Source: an uncultured Ruminococcus sp. (lineage in GTDB: Bacteria; Bacillota; Clostridia; Oscillospirales; Acutalibacteraceae). From it: a stretch of 44,260 nucleotides of DNA. Below the pieces are notes generated by a model, which was not told where the DNA came from, made no database searches, and was given only the letters and a program-made list of their open reading frames with translations. The stretch spans positions 1 to 44,260 of the forward strand of contig CACZWQ010000014.1 in the NCBI GenBank assembly GCA_902784855.1, in the 5' to 3' direction. This document shows, in pieces, positions 1-8,411 of this stretch (position 1 is its first letter; each line of letters starts with the position of its first letter). The position numbers and the translations under genes are program-made.

Positions 1-3000
1 TTGATGGTGACAGAACCGGCGTTGACGAAGTTGACGAACGTGGGACAATTGTCGAGGAATTGACTCATCGGATTGAGCTGCTCATCGGGGTCGACCTCAA
101 TAACAGGGATCTTGTTGCTGTCAGCGAAGTCTTCGCTGTACTGATAAGCATCTTTTTCCTCGCCGCAGAAGTATTCGGGATCGTTGACCAGCAGGGTGCC
201 GTTGTTGTCCTCAACATTGACTTTGACGAGATAGGTTCTGCCGCACACCCAAATATCATTGGAAAGGTGCTCTCTGTCCTTCCACGGGACATCACCATCA
301 CTGTTCTCGTTGTCCCAAAGCGGCTGCGGAGCGTTCCAATCGTTATGATCCTCTGTCAGCACATAGCAATAGACGCCCGGTTTGGTGTACTTCTTGCTAA
401 AGCTGAACGCGCCGTTCGAGACTGCATTGGTATGCTCAACATCTGTTGAGGTATCCTCGGTGTTCGTGTCGCTGTTGATTGCCATCGGTTCAAGACCTTT
501 CAGCGTGAAGCGGAACATCGTGCCCGTGTAGCGCTGCAGCTCACCGAAATACTCCATGTAGGTGCCGGCGTTTTGGATCGCCTTGCGTCCCTCGATCGTG
601 GCGGAGGAAGGTGTGATCCTGTTTTGGAACGTCGCCGTATTGTCACCCAGGTTGATGACGCCGGTGACCGTGGACTGGGTGTTCATGCAGGTAAAGCCTG
701 CAGCGCCCTTCTCCACGATCTGATAGGACGCACCCGCGGGGATGCCGTAGATGGTCACCGTATCCGAGGAGTTGAACGAGAATTCGCCTTTGCTCATGCG
801 CATGCTGTGACCGCCCGCTTCATAGTCGAGGTCATAGAATTTGTAGTTTCTGCCGCCGCCGACGTCGATGCCGATGGTGAAGTTGAACGTCGCCGCCTCG
901 TTGGAGCGGGTGGTGCCGTCCTCCTCATAGACCTCCTTCAGGATATGAAGGTCAGCCGTCTGCGGGGTGTTGAGATAGTCGGCACGGAGCTTCGCCATGT
1001 TGAGCGCGTTGGTGGGGTTCACCAGCTTCACGATCGCTTGGCGGTCACCGCCCTCTGTGATCTGCGCCGCATCTGCGGAGCCGGCATTGTTGCCGCCGTC
1101 CGCCGGTGTAGCGGCTTGTCCCGTGTCGGGGTCGTATACATTCCACGAGGTAGAATAGTATAGATTCGAGCTGAACGATTCCTGAATGGTCAGGTCGTTG
1201 TTGGTTTTGAATACCTTGTTGTATTCTGTCGCGTTTTGATTCGGCATGTCGCGGAGATCCGCGCTTTTTTCGGTCGCGGTGTCGCTCAGACCAAAGGTGA
1301 AGGTATCCTTTGTCCGGACGTCCTCCTGCATAGCCTCATTGACCCCTTCAACATCGACCGACTTGTGCACCTGCACCAGGTTGGAAGCAGGCGTCATGGT
1401 GAAGGTCATCTTGTTGTTGCTGTTGATGAGACCGCGCTCCATGTAGAATACTGTCAGGTGATAGGTCTTGTCGGGATTGAGTCTGCCGTTATCATCAAGC
1501 TCCCACGCATCGGTCATATCCATTTTCTGATTGTAGAAATTCTCTTTGGCAAAATAGAAATCTTTTCCGCTGACATTTTTTTCATAAGCTTGATCAGAAT
1601 AATAACCTGTAAAAACTCCTTCGCCTTTATATCCGGAAATTGTATACTTTTGACCGTTTCCTCTTATCAGATCATCGGTTTGACCCCACTTATTTTCCCA
1701 GCAGGGGGTCGCATTTTTCTTCAGTCTGACAATGATATAATAATTCTCCAGGTCTCTAAAGGCAAGATTATTCGAAGATCCTGTTCCTTTGACCCACCTA
1801 CTTCCATTATTATTCCACGTATATGCGTACCAATCCTCATTACCTTCTGCTACACTGTGGGCATCAACATAAACTACGTTTTCTGTTGACTGCTTCGCGC
1901 TAACACCCAGATTGATGTGGCTCTTCATGGTCTGGAAGTTGATGTTGCCCTCTGACATCTTATGGTCGCCGCCGAGGTCGAGCGCCAGCTTGGACTTGTT
2001 GTAGTCGGGCTGACCGGTCACCTCGTCCACAGGCGAGATATAGACCCACAGGTCGTCGTCGCCCGAATACTCAAACGTGACATCCTTGCCTGCGTTCTTG
2101 CCGCCTTCGGGAACACGGAAGTCCATGTCCAGCTTGATGCCGAAGCCGTAGTCAAGCTTGCCGTTGCCGGGGTTGTTGACACCATTGTTGAACGGGAAGA
2201 TACCGACCTGGTTCTCTCCGTTGTACATGAAGTCCCTGTCTCCATCGTAAACGCGGTAGTCATGACCTTCATTTTTGGCGGTATTGAAGTTGACTGCCGT
2301 GGGCTTTCCGTCCGTGTAATGGAAAGAGACGTTGTCGTTCTGACTTGCCGAGTTGAAGCTGTACTTGGTAACGCCGTTGCTGTTGGTTTCCGAGTTGAAC
2401 GGGAAGTAACCGCTGACGGTCTTGGCGTGGTTGCCGAGCGCCGCTCTGTCGAAATAGGGCATCTGAGCCGTGACGCCGTCGGTGGTCGGATACATCAGGT
2501 TGCCGTTTCCGTCAAGGGAATCCGCCGCAATACCCAGCACAGAATAGTTCATGGTCGGAAGCGGGGCGTTCGAGTTGTTGACGATCGGCACAAAGTTGTT
2601 CAACTCGCCGGTTCTCTGGGAGTATGTACCGCCGAAGTTGTTCGCGTCTCCGTCACTGAAGAAGTTGCCGAAGTACAGCGGGTTTGACCAGTTGCCGGCG
2701 TAGTTTTGGCTGATCCACTTATTGAAGTTGATAAACGGGTACCACACCTTTGACTGATCGTCACCGGAGTTGAAAACCGTACCGCCCTTTTTCGGGTGCA
2801 GCCAACCGTGGCTGGCCTCGAGCTCTCTGTCATCCAGATAGTCGAAATAGGTCGCTTCAACCCAGTAGGCGGAGCTGTTCTTATTGCCTTCGCTTGCAAC
2901 CGTGCCGACGTTGACATAGAAATCCGCCTTGTCCTCGGTCGCGGTGGCAACCGTCGCCCAGTGCTCGTTTGAGCCTGAAATCACGTAGCAGTCCTTGCCT

Positions 3001-3986
3001 TCTTCCATGAACCACGTCTCCTGCGACGAACCGGTCGTCGATGTGCCCGGCGTGAACTTAAAGTGCGCGTCGCTTGGAACCGTCGCTTGGAAGAAGCCCT
3101 TGGGCTTATCCGCCATCGCCGTCATCTCAACAGGATCAAACCGGTAGGGGTCGCTGAAGTCAAAGGTGACATACGCCGTCGTCCAGTTGGGGTTGTACAG
3201 ATACACTGTCTTTTCCCTGCTCGAGAAATTGCGGCTGTCGTAGGGGAATTTGCTCATGGTGAGCTTACCCGTGCTGCTGACGTAGATTTCGTTTGCTTCG
3301 GAACAGACTGAACGAACCGAGAAATCCGTTGTCTGTGACGTTTTGGAATACAGGTTTCCGACCCAGCCGTTGCTTGAACGGACATACACGTCGTTGTCCT
3401 TCGCAGGGCTGTTCAGGTCGCCGGTTTTGTGGCTCGTGGTGCCGTTGCTGAAAATGAGCTTTTCATAGGAACCCATATCGTAATAATACAGGTCTCCGGA
3501 AAGGTTTGTCATCTTCACACCGGGATAAGAATTATTCTCTTTGCCGCTGCCGCCGCCGCCCTTCCATGCGTAGATGTAGGGATCGGTCCAGTTCGAGCTG
3601 TTCTTAAAGATCACTCGTCTGCCGTTCGGCTTTGCCGCGGGCGGCCAAGTGTTGTAGGTGCTGTTCAACTGGACGAGCTGTACGCTTGACGCCGCTGCCG
3701 CGGTCGTGACGCTGTACAGATTCGAGCCAGCGCTTGCAAACTGCTGCTTATCCACACGGTTGCCCGCGCTGTTATAGAACACGGCATAGGTAGAGGCAGA
3801 GCCCCACGCGGTATTGTCCTTGGTATTGAAATACAAGGTCGTACCCGACGGGATCGTCTCGCCTGCCGCGCCTGCCGTCAACGCCGTAAAGGCGATCGCC
3901 GTCATGGAAACCGTCAGCAAAACTGCCAAAAGCACCGGAATAACCCGTTTCTTTAACAGACTGTTCCTGATTAAAGAAATCCGCAA
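1..3986 (-). CDS. Giant secreted adhesin with CBM26-like, fibro-slime and pilin-type domains (3' end beyond window)
   Basis: The frame is open for about 1,328 residues from a TTG start and runs off the left edge. TTG at 3986 is chosen because GGAGG lies 9 nt upstream and a signal peptide follows at once (KKR, then a hydrophobic stretch, then AGAAG, residues 1-40). Around residues 120-170 lies a segment like starch-binding CBM26 modules (NSSNW, YIYAWKG, GDLYYYD, HKTGDLN). Around 500-820 is a fibro-slime domain with YSGDDDLWVYI and LDLGGDH. Two beta-sandwich repeats follow (near 870 and 1010, the second with GIPAGASYQIVEKG), then an FctA-like pilin isopeptide domain near 1150-1275 (FRFTLKG, KPGVYCYVLTE). 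It is probably a wall-anchored adhesin or pilus-tip protein exported by Sec. The anchor motif, if present, lies outside the window. The two divergent sortase genes support surface attachment. Ligand binding is inferred. Confidence 0.85.
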   Translation of the reverse strand, partial: MRISLIRNSLLKKRVIPVLLAVLLTVSMTAIAFTALTAGAAGETIPSGTTLYFNTKDNTAWGSASTYAVFYNSAGNRVDKQQFASAGSNLYSVTTAAAASSVQLVQLNSTYNTWPPAAKPNGRRVIFKNSSNWTDPYIYAWKGGGGSGKENNSYPGVKMTNLSGDLYYYDMGSYEKLIFSNGTTSHKTGDLNSPAKDNDVYVRSSNGWVGNLYSKTSQTTDFSVRSVCSEANEIYVSSTGKLTMSKFPYDSRNFSSREKTVYLYNPNWTTAYVTFDFSDPYRFDPVEMTAMADKPKGFFQATVPSDAHFKFTPGTSTTGSSQETWFMEEGKDCYVISGSNEHWATVATATEDKADFYVNVGTVASEGNKNSSAYWVEATYFDYLDDRELEASHGWLHPKKGGTVFNSGDDQSKVWYPFINFNKWISQNYAGNWSNPLYFGNFFSDGDANNFGGTYSQRTGELNNFVPIVNNSNAPLPTMNYSVLGIAADSLDGNGNLMYPTTDGVTAQMPYFDRAALGNHAKTVSGYFPFNSETNSNGVTKYSFNSASQNDNVSFHYTDGKPTAVNFNTAKNEGHDYRVYDGDRDFMYNGENQVGIFPFNNGVNNPGNGKLDYGFGIKLDMDFRVPEGGKNAGKDVTFEYSGDDDLWVYISPVDEVTGQPDYNKSKLALDLGGDHKMSEGNINFQTMKSHINLGVSAKQSTENVVYVDAHSVAEGNEDWYAYTWNNNGSRWVKGTGSSNNLAFRDLENYYIIVRLKKNATPCWENKWGQTDDLIRGNGQKYTISGYKGEGVFTGYYSDQAYEKNVSGKDFYFAKENFYNQKMDMTDAWELDDNGRLNPDKTYHLTVFYMERGLINSNNKMTFTMTPASNLVQVHKSVDVEGVNEAMQEDVRTKDTFTFGLSDTATEKSADLRDMPNQNATEYNKVFKTNNDLTIQESFSSNLYYSTSWNVYDPDTGQAATPADGGNNAGSADAAQITEGGDRQAIVKLVNPTNALNMAKLRADYLNTPQTADLHILKEVYEEDGTTRSNEAATFNFTIGIDVGGGRNYKFYDLDYEAGGHSMRMSKGEFSFNSSDTVTIYGIPAGASYQIVEKGAAGFTCMNTQSTVTGVINLGDNTATFQNRITPSSATIEGRKAIQNAGTYMEYFGELQRYTGTMFRFTLKGLEPMAINSDTNTEDTSTDVEHTNAVSNGAFSFSKKYTKPGVYCYVLTEDHNDWNAPQPLWDNENSDGDVPWKDREHLSNDIWVCGRTYLVKVNVEDNNGTLLVNDPEYFCGEEKDAYQYSEDFADSNKIPVIEVDPDEQLNPMSQFLDNCPTFVNFVNAGSVTI

Positions 3987-4108
3987 ATCTTTTTTCCTCC
4001 TTTTCTCAAAATTTACGGTTGATCTGTATAAACGCGTCCGTGATATCGTTAAAAAATTAACAGTATTTATGGCGCATTTCTTGTTTTTTTATACAGATAT
4101 CCGTTTGT

Positions 4109-4114
4109 ATTATA
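4109..4114 (-). promoter_or_regulatory. Possible -10 element for the adhesin gene
   Basis: On the minus strand a TATAAT hexamer lies about 120 nt upstream of the TTG start. No good -35 is seen at 16-18 nt spacing, so this is a weak call. The 257-bp intergenic region also carries the sortase promoter pointing the other way. Confidence 0.35.
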
Positions 4115-4179
4115 GTACAAACGAAACACGCTTTTGTTCCTTTTAAGAATAATAAGTCAGAAAATCATAAAATAATTTA

Positions 4180-4208
4180 TTGAAAATCATCATCGGTTGT
4201 TGTATAAT
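4180..4208 (+). promoter_or_regulatory. Sigma-A promoter of the sortase genes
   Basis: TTGAAA (4180-4185), a 17-bp spacer and a perfect TATAAT (4203-4208) lie just before the first sortase gene. The predicted start of transcription near 4215 leaves a short leader of about 30 nt. Confidence 0.7.
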
Positions 4209-4243
4209 ATGTTCATCACTTTCGGAAAAGAGTCTTGCCTATC

Positions 4244-5173
4244 ATGAAAAAACTGAAACGCGCGCTCCCCATCATCCTCGTCGTCGTGATCTTCCTCACG
4301 GGCGTCGCCGTGCTGGTCTATCCGCTGATCAGCTCGGTCATCAATAACGTCAATACCCGCAACGAGGCTGCGGAATACTTTGAAAAGGCAAATAAAACGA
4401 ATGACGACGAGATCGACCGTCTGTTCCAAGAGGCATACAACTATAACCAAGCGCTGCTCAACACCGTTATCCTCACCGACCCCTTTGACCCCGAAAGCTA
4501 TGAAAAGATCGAAGTCAAGTACCGCGAGACCTTCAACACCAACGAGGCGGGTCTGATCGGCTACATCGACATCCCCAAGATCAACGTCTATCTGCCGATC
4601 TTCCACGGCACCTCGCTCGACGTTCTCTCAAAGGGCGCGGGTCATCTGGAAAATACCGCGTTCCCCGTCGGCGGCAAAAACACCCACAGCGTTATCTCGG
4701 CGCACACCGCCTATCCCACCGAGACCTTTTTTGACTACCTGACCGATCTCAAGGAGGGCGACATGTTCTTCGTCCACGTCCTCAACCAGACCCTGCAATA
4801 CAAGGTCGATCAGATCAAGGTCGTCCTGCCCGACAACACCAAGGACCTGCACGTCGAGAAGGACCGCGACCTGCTCACCCTGCTGACCTGCACGCCCTAC
4901 TCGATCAACACCCATCGATTGCTGGTGCGCGGTGAGCGCGTACAGCCCTATATTCCCGGCAAGGAGGAGGGCATGAAGTCGCTTAAAACCGACAGCCAAT
5001 ACATCTATTTCATGGGCTACAAAATCAGCTATTTCACGATGGCGCTCGCCATCGGTATCTTTATCCTCTTCGTCGTGGGCGTTGTGGCGCTGATCCAGCT
5101 GATCCGCCGCCGCTCCGAGAAGCACAACCTGCAAAAGAAAGGCGCGCCTGCGAATGAAAAACAAGAAGAATAA
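4244..5173 (+). CDS. Class C (pilin-type) sortase
   Basis: A membrane-bound transpeptidase that joins pilin-like or surface proteins through their sorting signals. The protein has an N-terminal transmembrane helix (about residues 8-30), a lid region with the class C hallmark TDPFDP near residue 80, and the catalytic triad: His in ISAHTAYP, Cys in LLTCTPYS and Arg in THRLLVRG. A second transmembrane helix near the C terminus is followed by a basic tail. Both helices are typical of class C enzymes. ATG at 4244 is preferred over TTG at 4235 because the purine-rich GGAAAAGAG is better spaced from it. The gene overlaps the next sortase by 20 bp, so the two are probably translated together. Its likely substrate is the divergent fibro-slime adhesin; that is inferred from position. 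Confidence 0.9.
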   Translation: MKKLKRALPIILVVVIFLTGVAVLVYPLISSVINNVNTRNEAAEYFEKANKTNDDEIDRLFQEAYNYNQALLNTVILTDPFDPESYEKIEVKYRETFNTNEAGLIGYIDIPKINVYLPIFHGTSLDVLSKGAGHLENTAFPVGGKNTHSVISAHTAYPTETFFDYLTDLKEGDMFFVHVLNQTLQYKVDQIKVVLPDNTKDLHVEKDRDLLTLLTCTPYSINTHRLLVRGERVQPYIPGKEEGMKSLKTDSQYIYFMGYKISYFTMALAIGIFILFVVGVVALIQLIRRRSEKHNLQKKGAPANEKQEE

Positions 5174-6017
5174 ACCGCGCAAAAAAATGCGCCTGTGGCA
5201 GCGCATCGTCATGATCATCGCGATCATCCTGCTCACGGCGGGGCTGGGCTTTCTGCTCTTCCCCATTGTCTCCAACACCGTCGGGCAGGTGCGCGCCGAC
5301 AATATCATCCAAACCTACAAGACCGCGGTGCAGTCCGTCTATGACCCCGCCTCACCCGACGAAATGCCGCCGGAGCTGGCGCAGATCACCTCGACCACCC
5401 GCAAGGAGGCGGAGAAAAAGGGCGAGGTCGACAAGGAGGGCTATGCCGTCGACAAAAACGGCGCGCGCATCTCGGAATACCCGCTGATTTTTCAGGGCGA
5501 TCTCGACCGCTTCCACGAGGACAGCATCCGCTACAACAAGTCGCTGATCAACCATCAGGGCACGCCCGACACGCTCAACTACCAATATGCCGCGCTGGAT
5601 CCCGACGACTACGGCGTGACCGCCGCCTACGCCTATCTGGAGGCGGACACCATCGGACTGCACCTCCCGATCTATCTCGGCGCGGATGACTGGACGATGA
5701 GCTGCGGCGCCGCCCATCTCTACGGCACCTCGCTGCCGCTGAACATGAAGGACACCCACGTCGCCATCGCGGGACATACCGGCTACATCGGGCGCATCTT
5801 CTTCGACAACATCCGCAACCTGCAGATCGGCGACGAGCTGACCATCACCAACTACTGGGAGACGGTCTACTACCGCGTCATCGGCTACCGTGAGGTGCCG
5901 CCGTATCAATCCGCCGACCTGCTGATTGAGAACAACCGCGCGCTGCTGACGCTGATCACCTGCATCCCCTACAATACGGGCTTCGGCAGATTTTTGGTGA
6001 TCTGCGAAAAAATCTGA
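5154..6017 (+). CDS. Second sortase, class C-like, without C-terminal membrane helix
   Basis: A 287-residue sortase with a basic N terminus (KNKKNKPRKK), one transmembrane helix (about residues 18-38), then an extended lid-like region and the catalytic domain. The triad is visible as His in IAGHTGYIG, Cys in LITCIPYN and Arg in FGRFLV. Unlike its neighbour it ends straight after the catalytic barrel (VICEKI), with no C-terminal helix. A DPDDYG segment could be its counterpart of the DPF lid motif. Overlap with the upstream sortase shows co-expression. The pair may divide labour, for example polymerisation and wall anchoring, or use different substrates. That division is inference. Confidence 0.87.
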   Translation: MKNKKNKPRKKMRLWQRIVMIIAIILLTAGLGFLLFPIVSNTVGQVRADNIIQTYKTAVQSVYDPASPDEMPPELAQITSTTRKEAEKKGEVDKEGYAVDKNGARISEYPLIFQGDLDRFHEDSIRYNKSLINHQGTPDTLNYQYAALDPDDYGVTAAYAYLEADTIGLHLPIYLGADDWTMSCGAAHLYGTSLPLNMKDTHVAIAGHTGYIGRIFFDNIRNLQIGDELTITNYWETVYYRVIGYREVPPYQSADLLIENNRALLTLITCIPYNTGFGRFLVICEKI

Positions 6018-6046
6018 GGAATATCCCATCACACGGAGGTAGAACC

Positions 6047-6754
6047 ATGCTGAAAATAGACCACCTGACCAAAACCTACGGCGCCAAAAAAGCAGTGGAC
6101 GATATGTCCCTGCATATCCTGCCCGGCGAAATCTACGGCTTTATCGGACACAACGGCGCGGGAAAGACCACGACCCTTAAATGCGTCGCGGGCATCCTGC
6201 ACTTTGATACGGGCGAGATCACGATCGACGGCAGCTCCATCCGCAAGGACCCCGTCAAGTGCAAGAGCGCGCTCGCCTATATCCCCGACAATCCCGATCT
6301 CTACGACTTTATGAGCGGCATCCAATACCTGAATTTCGTCGCGGACATCTTCGGCGTTCCCGTCTCCGAGCGGCAGGAGCGCATCCGCCGCTATGCCGAC
6401 ACCCTTGCGCTGACCGACGACCTCGCTCAGCCGATCTCGAACTACTCGCACGGCATGAAGCAAAAGCTCGCGCTGATCTCCGCGTGGATCCACAACCCCA
6501 AGCTGATCATCATGGACGAGCCCTTTGTCGGACTTGATCCCAAGGCGTCCTTCCTGCTCAAGGAGATGATGCGGGCGCACTGTGACGGCGGCGGCGCGAT
6601 CTTCTTTTCGACGCATGTTCTCGAGGTCGCGGAAAAGCTCTGCGACAAGGTCGCCATCATCCGGCAGGGCAAGCTGATCCGCTCCGGCACGATGGAGGAG
6701 GTCAAGGGAGACGAGAGTCTGGAAGAGGTCTTTTTGGAACTGGAGGCGAACTGA
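6047..6754 (+). CDS. ABC transporter ATP-binding protein (ABC-2 exporter type)
   Basis: A 235-residue ATPase that powers the integral membrane protein encoded directly downstream (adjacent, no gap). Walker A is GHNGAGKTT near residue 35, the signature is YSHGMKQKL, Walker B is LIIMDEPFVGLD, and the switch histidine lies in STHVLE. The ATG is preceded by ACGGAGGT with good spacing. The gene lies 29 bp after the second sortase, so transcription may continue from the sortase promoter. The substrate is unknown. Family precedents for this CcmA-like ATPase type include antimicrobial-peptide, bacteriocin and drug export, but nothing here decides between them. Confidence 0.9.
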   Translation: MLKIDHLTKTYGAKKAVDDMSLHILPGEIYGFIGHNGAGKTTTLKCVAGILHFDTGEITIDGSSIRKDPVKCKSALAYIPDNPDLYDFMSGIQYLNFVADIFGVPVSERQERIRRYADTLALTDDLAQPISNYSHGMKQKLALISAWIHNPKLIIMDEPFVGLDPKASFLLKEMMRAHCDGGGAIFFSTHVLEVAEKLCDKVAIIRQGKLIRSGTMEEVKGDESLEEVFLELEAN

Positions 6755-8353
6755 ATGCTGAAGGTTTTGCTGAGAAAACAGTTTACAGAGGTGTTCCGCA
6801 GCTATTTCTATAACCGAAGGAAAAAGCAGATGCGCTCTAAGGGCAATATCATCGTGATGTTCCTGCTCTTCGGCTTTTTGCTGGTCGGCGTCCTCGGCGG
6901 CGCGTTCACGGCAGCGGCGCTGGGCATGTGCGCCGGCATGGCGGAAGCCGGGATGGGCTGGCTGTATTACGCGGTGCTCAGCGGCATCGCGATCCTGTTC
7001 GGCGCGTTCGGCAGCGTGTTCAACACCTACGCAAGTCTCTATCTGCCCAAGGATAATGATCTGCTGCTCGCCATGCCGATCCCCGTCCGGACGATCATCC
7101 TCTCGCGCCTGCTCAATGTCTATCTTCTCGGCTTGATGTATGCGGGCACGGTGATGCTGCCGGCGATGATCGTCTACTGGATCGTCGCAGCATGCACCGC
7201 CGCTTCTGTGATCGGCGGGATATTGCTCTTTTTGATCGTCTCGCTGATCGTCCTGATGCTCTCCGTCCTGCTGGGATGGGTCGTCGCAAAGATCAGCGTC
7301 AAGCTGAAAAACAAAAGCTTTTTGATCGTGCTGATCGCGCTGCTGCTGATTGCCGCCTACTATTTCGTCTATTTTCAGGCGCAGCAGCTGATCCGCGAGC
7401 TTGTCGTCAACGCCGCGACCTACGGCGCTCAGATCAAAAGCGCCGCCTTCGCGCTCTTTCTCTTCGGCAGGGTCGGCGAGGGCGACTGGCTTGCCGCAGC
7501 GGTCTTTGTTCCGCTCACGGCGGGGCTGACGGCACTGGTGATCTATGCGCTGTCGCGCAGCTTTTTGAAGCTCGCCACGGCGGACAGGGGCGGGACGAAA
7601 ACCCGCTACCGCGAAAAAGCGGTCAGGGCGAAGTCTCCGTTCACGGCGCTGCTCGTCAAGGAATTCCGGCGCTTCAAGTCCAGCCCCAACTATATGCTCA
7701 ACTGCGGCCTAGGCGTCATTCTGCTCCCCGCGCTCGGCGTGTTTCTGCTGATCAAGGGAGACGATATCCTCCGCTTGATCGCGCCGATGTTCGGCGGCAG
7801 GACGGACTGCGCGGCTGTCCCGCTCTGCGCCGCGTTGATGCTCGTGGCAAACACGATCGACACGGCGGCGCCGTCGGTCTCGCTCGAGGGCAGCAGTCTT
7901 TGGATCCCGCGCTCTCTGCCCGTCCGGACACGCACCGTACTGGCGGCAAAGACGACCATGCAGCTGCTCCTCTCGGAGCTTCCGATGCTGCCGGCTGTCG
8001 TCTGTATGGCGATCGTCGTGCCGGCGTCGCCCGTCGAAAAGCTCCTGCTCTGCCTGCTGCCGCTGATCCACTCGGCGTTTGCCGCGCTGTTCCATACCTT
8101 TGCCGGCACGCGCAACCCCATGCTCGACTGGACAAGCGAGATCGTTCCCATCAAGCAGAGCGGCGCCGTTACACTCGCGTTGCTGGGCGGCTGGGGCGTC
8201 GTGCTGCTGTTCGCCGCACCCTATCTCTTTGTCAGTGCGTACATCGATATGACGCTTTATCTCGCCGTTTGGGCAGTGATCTTTCTGGCAGCGTCCGCCT
8301 TGCTGCTGCGTTGGATCATGACAAAGGGCGTCGAGGCATTCGAACAGCTGTAA
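6755..8353 (+). CDS. Large ABC-2-type exporter permease
   Basis: A 532-residue polytopic membrane protein. The N terminus is cytoplasmic and basic (YNRRKKQMRSKG), followed by about 12 hydrophobic segments in two halves with a basic cytoplasmic stretch between them (GGTKTRYREKAVRAKSPF, near residue 285). The motif LYLPKDNDLLLAMPIP is typical of a family of putative ABC exporters of Firmicutes. It follows the ATPase gene without a gap, and together they should form the transporter. The operon ends at a strong hairpin terminator just after the stop codon. The substrate cannot be read from the sequence. Confidence 0.85.
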   Translation: MLKVLLRKQFTEVFRSYFYNRRKKQMRSKGNIIVMFLLFGFLLVGVLGGAFTAAALGMCAGMAEAGMGWLYYAVLSGIAILFGAFGSVFNTYASLYLPKDNDLLLAMPIPVRTIILSRLLNVYLLGLMYAGTVMLPAMIVYWIVAACTAASVIGGILLFLIVSLIVLMLSVLLGWVVAKISVKLKNKSFLIVLIALLLIAAYYFVYFQAQQLIRELVVNAATYGAQIKSAAFALFLFGRVGEGDWLAAAVFVPLTAGLTALVIYALSRSFLKLATADRGGTKTRYREKAVRAKSPFTALLVKEFRRFKSSPNYMLNCGLGVILLPALGVFLLIKGDDILRLIAPMFGGRTDCAAVPLCAALMLVANTIDTAAPSVSLEGSSLWIPRSLPVRTRTVLAAKTTMQLLLSELPMLPAVVCMAIVVPASPVEKLLLCLLPLIHSAFAALFHTFAGTRNPMLDWTSEIVPIKQSGAVTLALLGGWGVVLLFAAPYLFVSAYIDMTLYLAVWAVIFLAASALLLRWIMTKGVEAFEQL

Positions 8354-8370
8354 TCAATCCAATTAAGAAA

Positions 8371-8404
8371 AGGGACGTGCCGCATGCACGTCCCTTTGTT
8401 TTGT
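8371..8404. terminator. Bidirectional rho-independent terminator
   Basis: A perfect 10-bp stem (AGGGACGTGC at 8371-8380 and GCACGTCCCT at 8386-8395) with a 5-nt loop. T-rich runs follow on both strands. It sits between the convergent exporter gene (plus) and the M23 gene (minus) and can serve both. Confidence 0.9.
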
Positions 8405-8411
8405 CTTGGAT

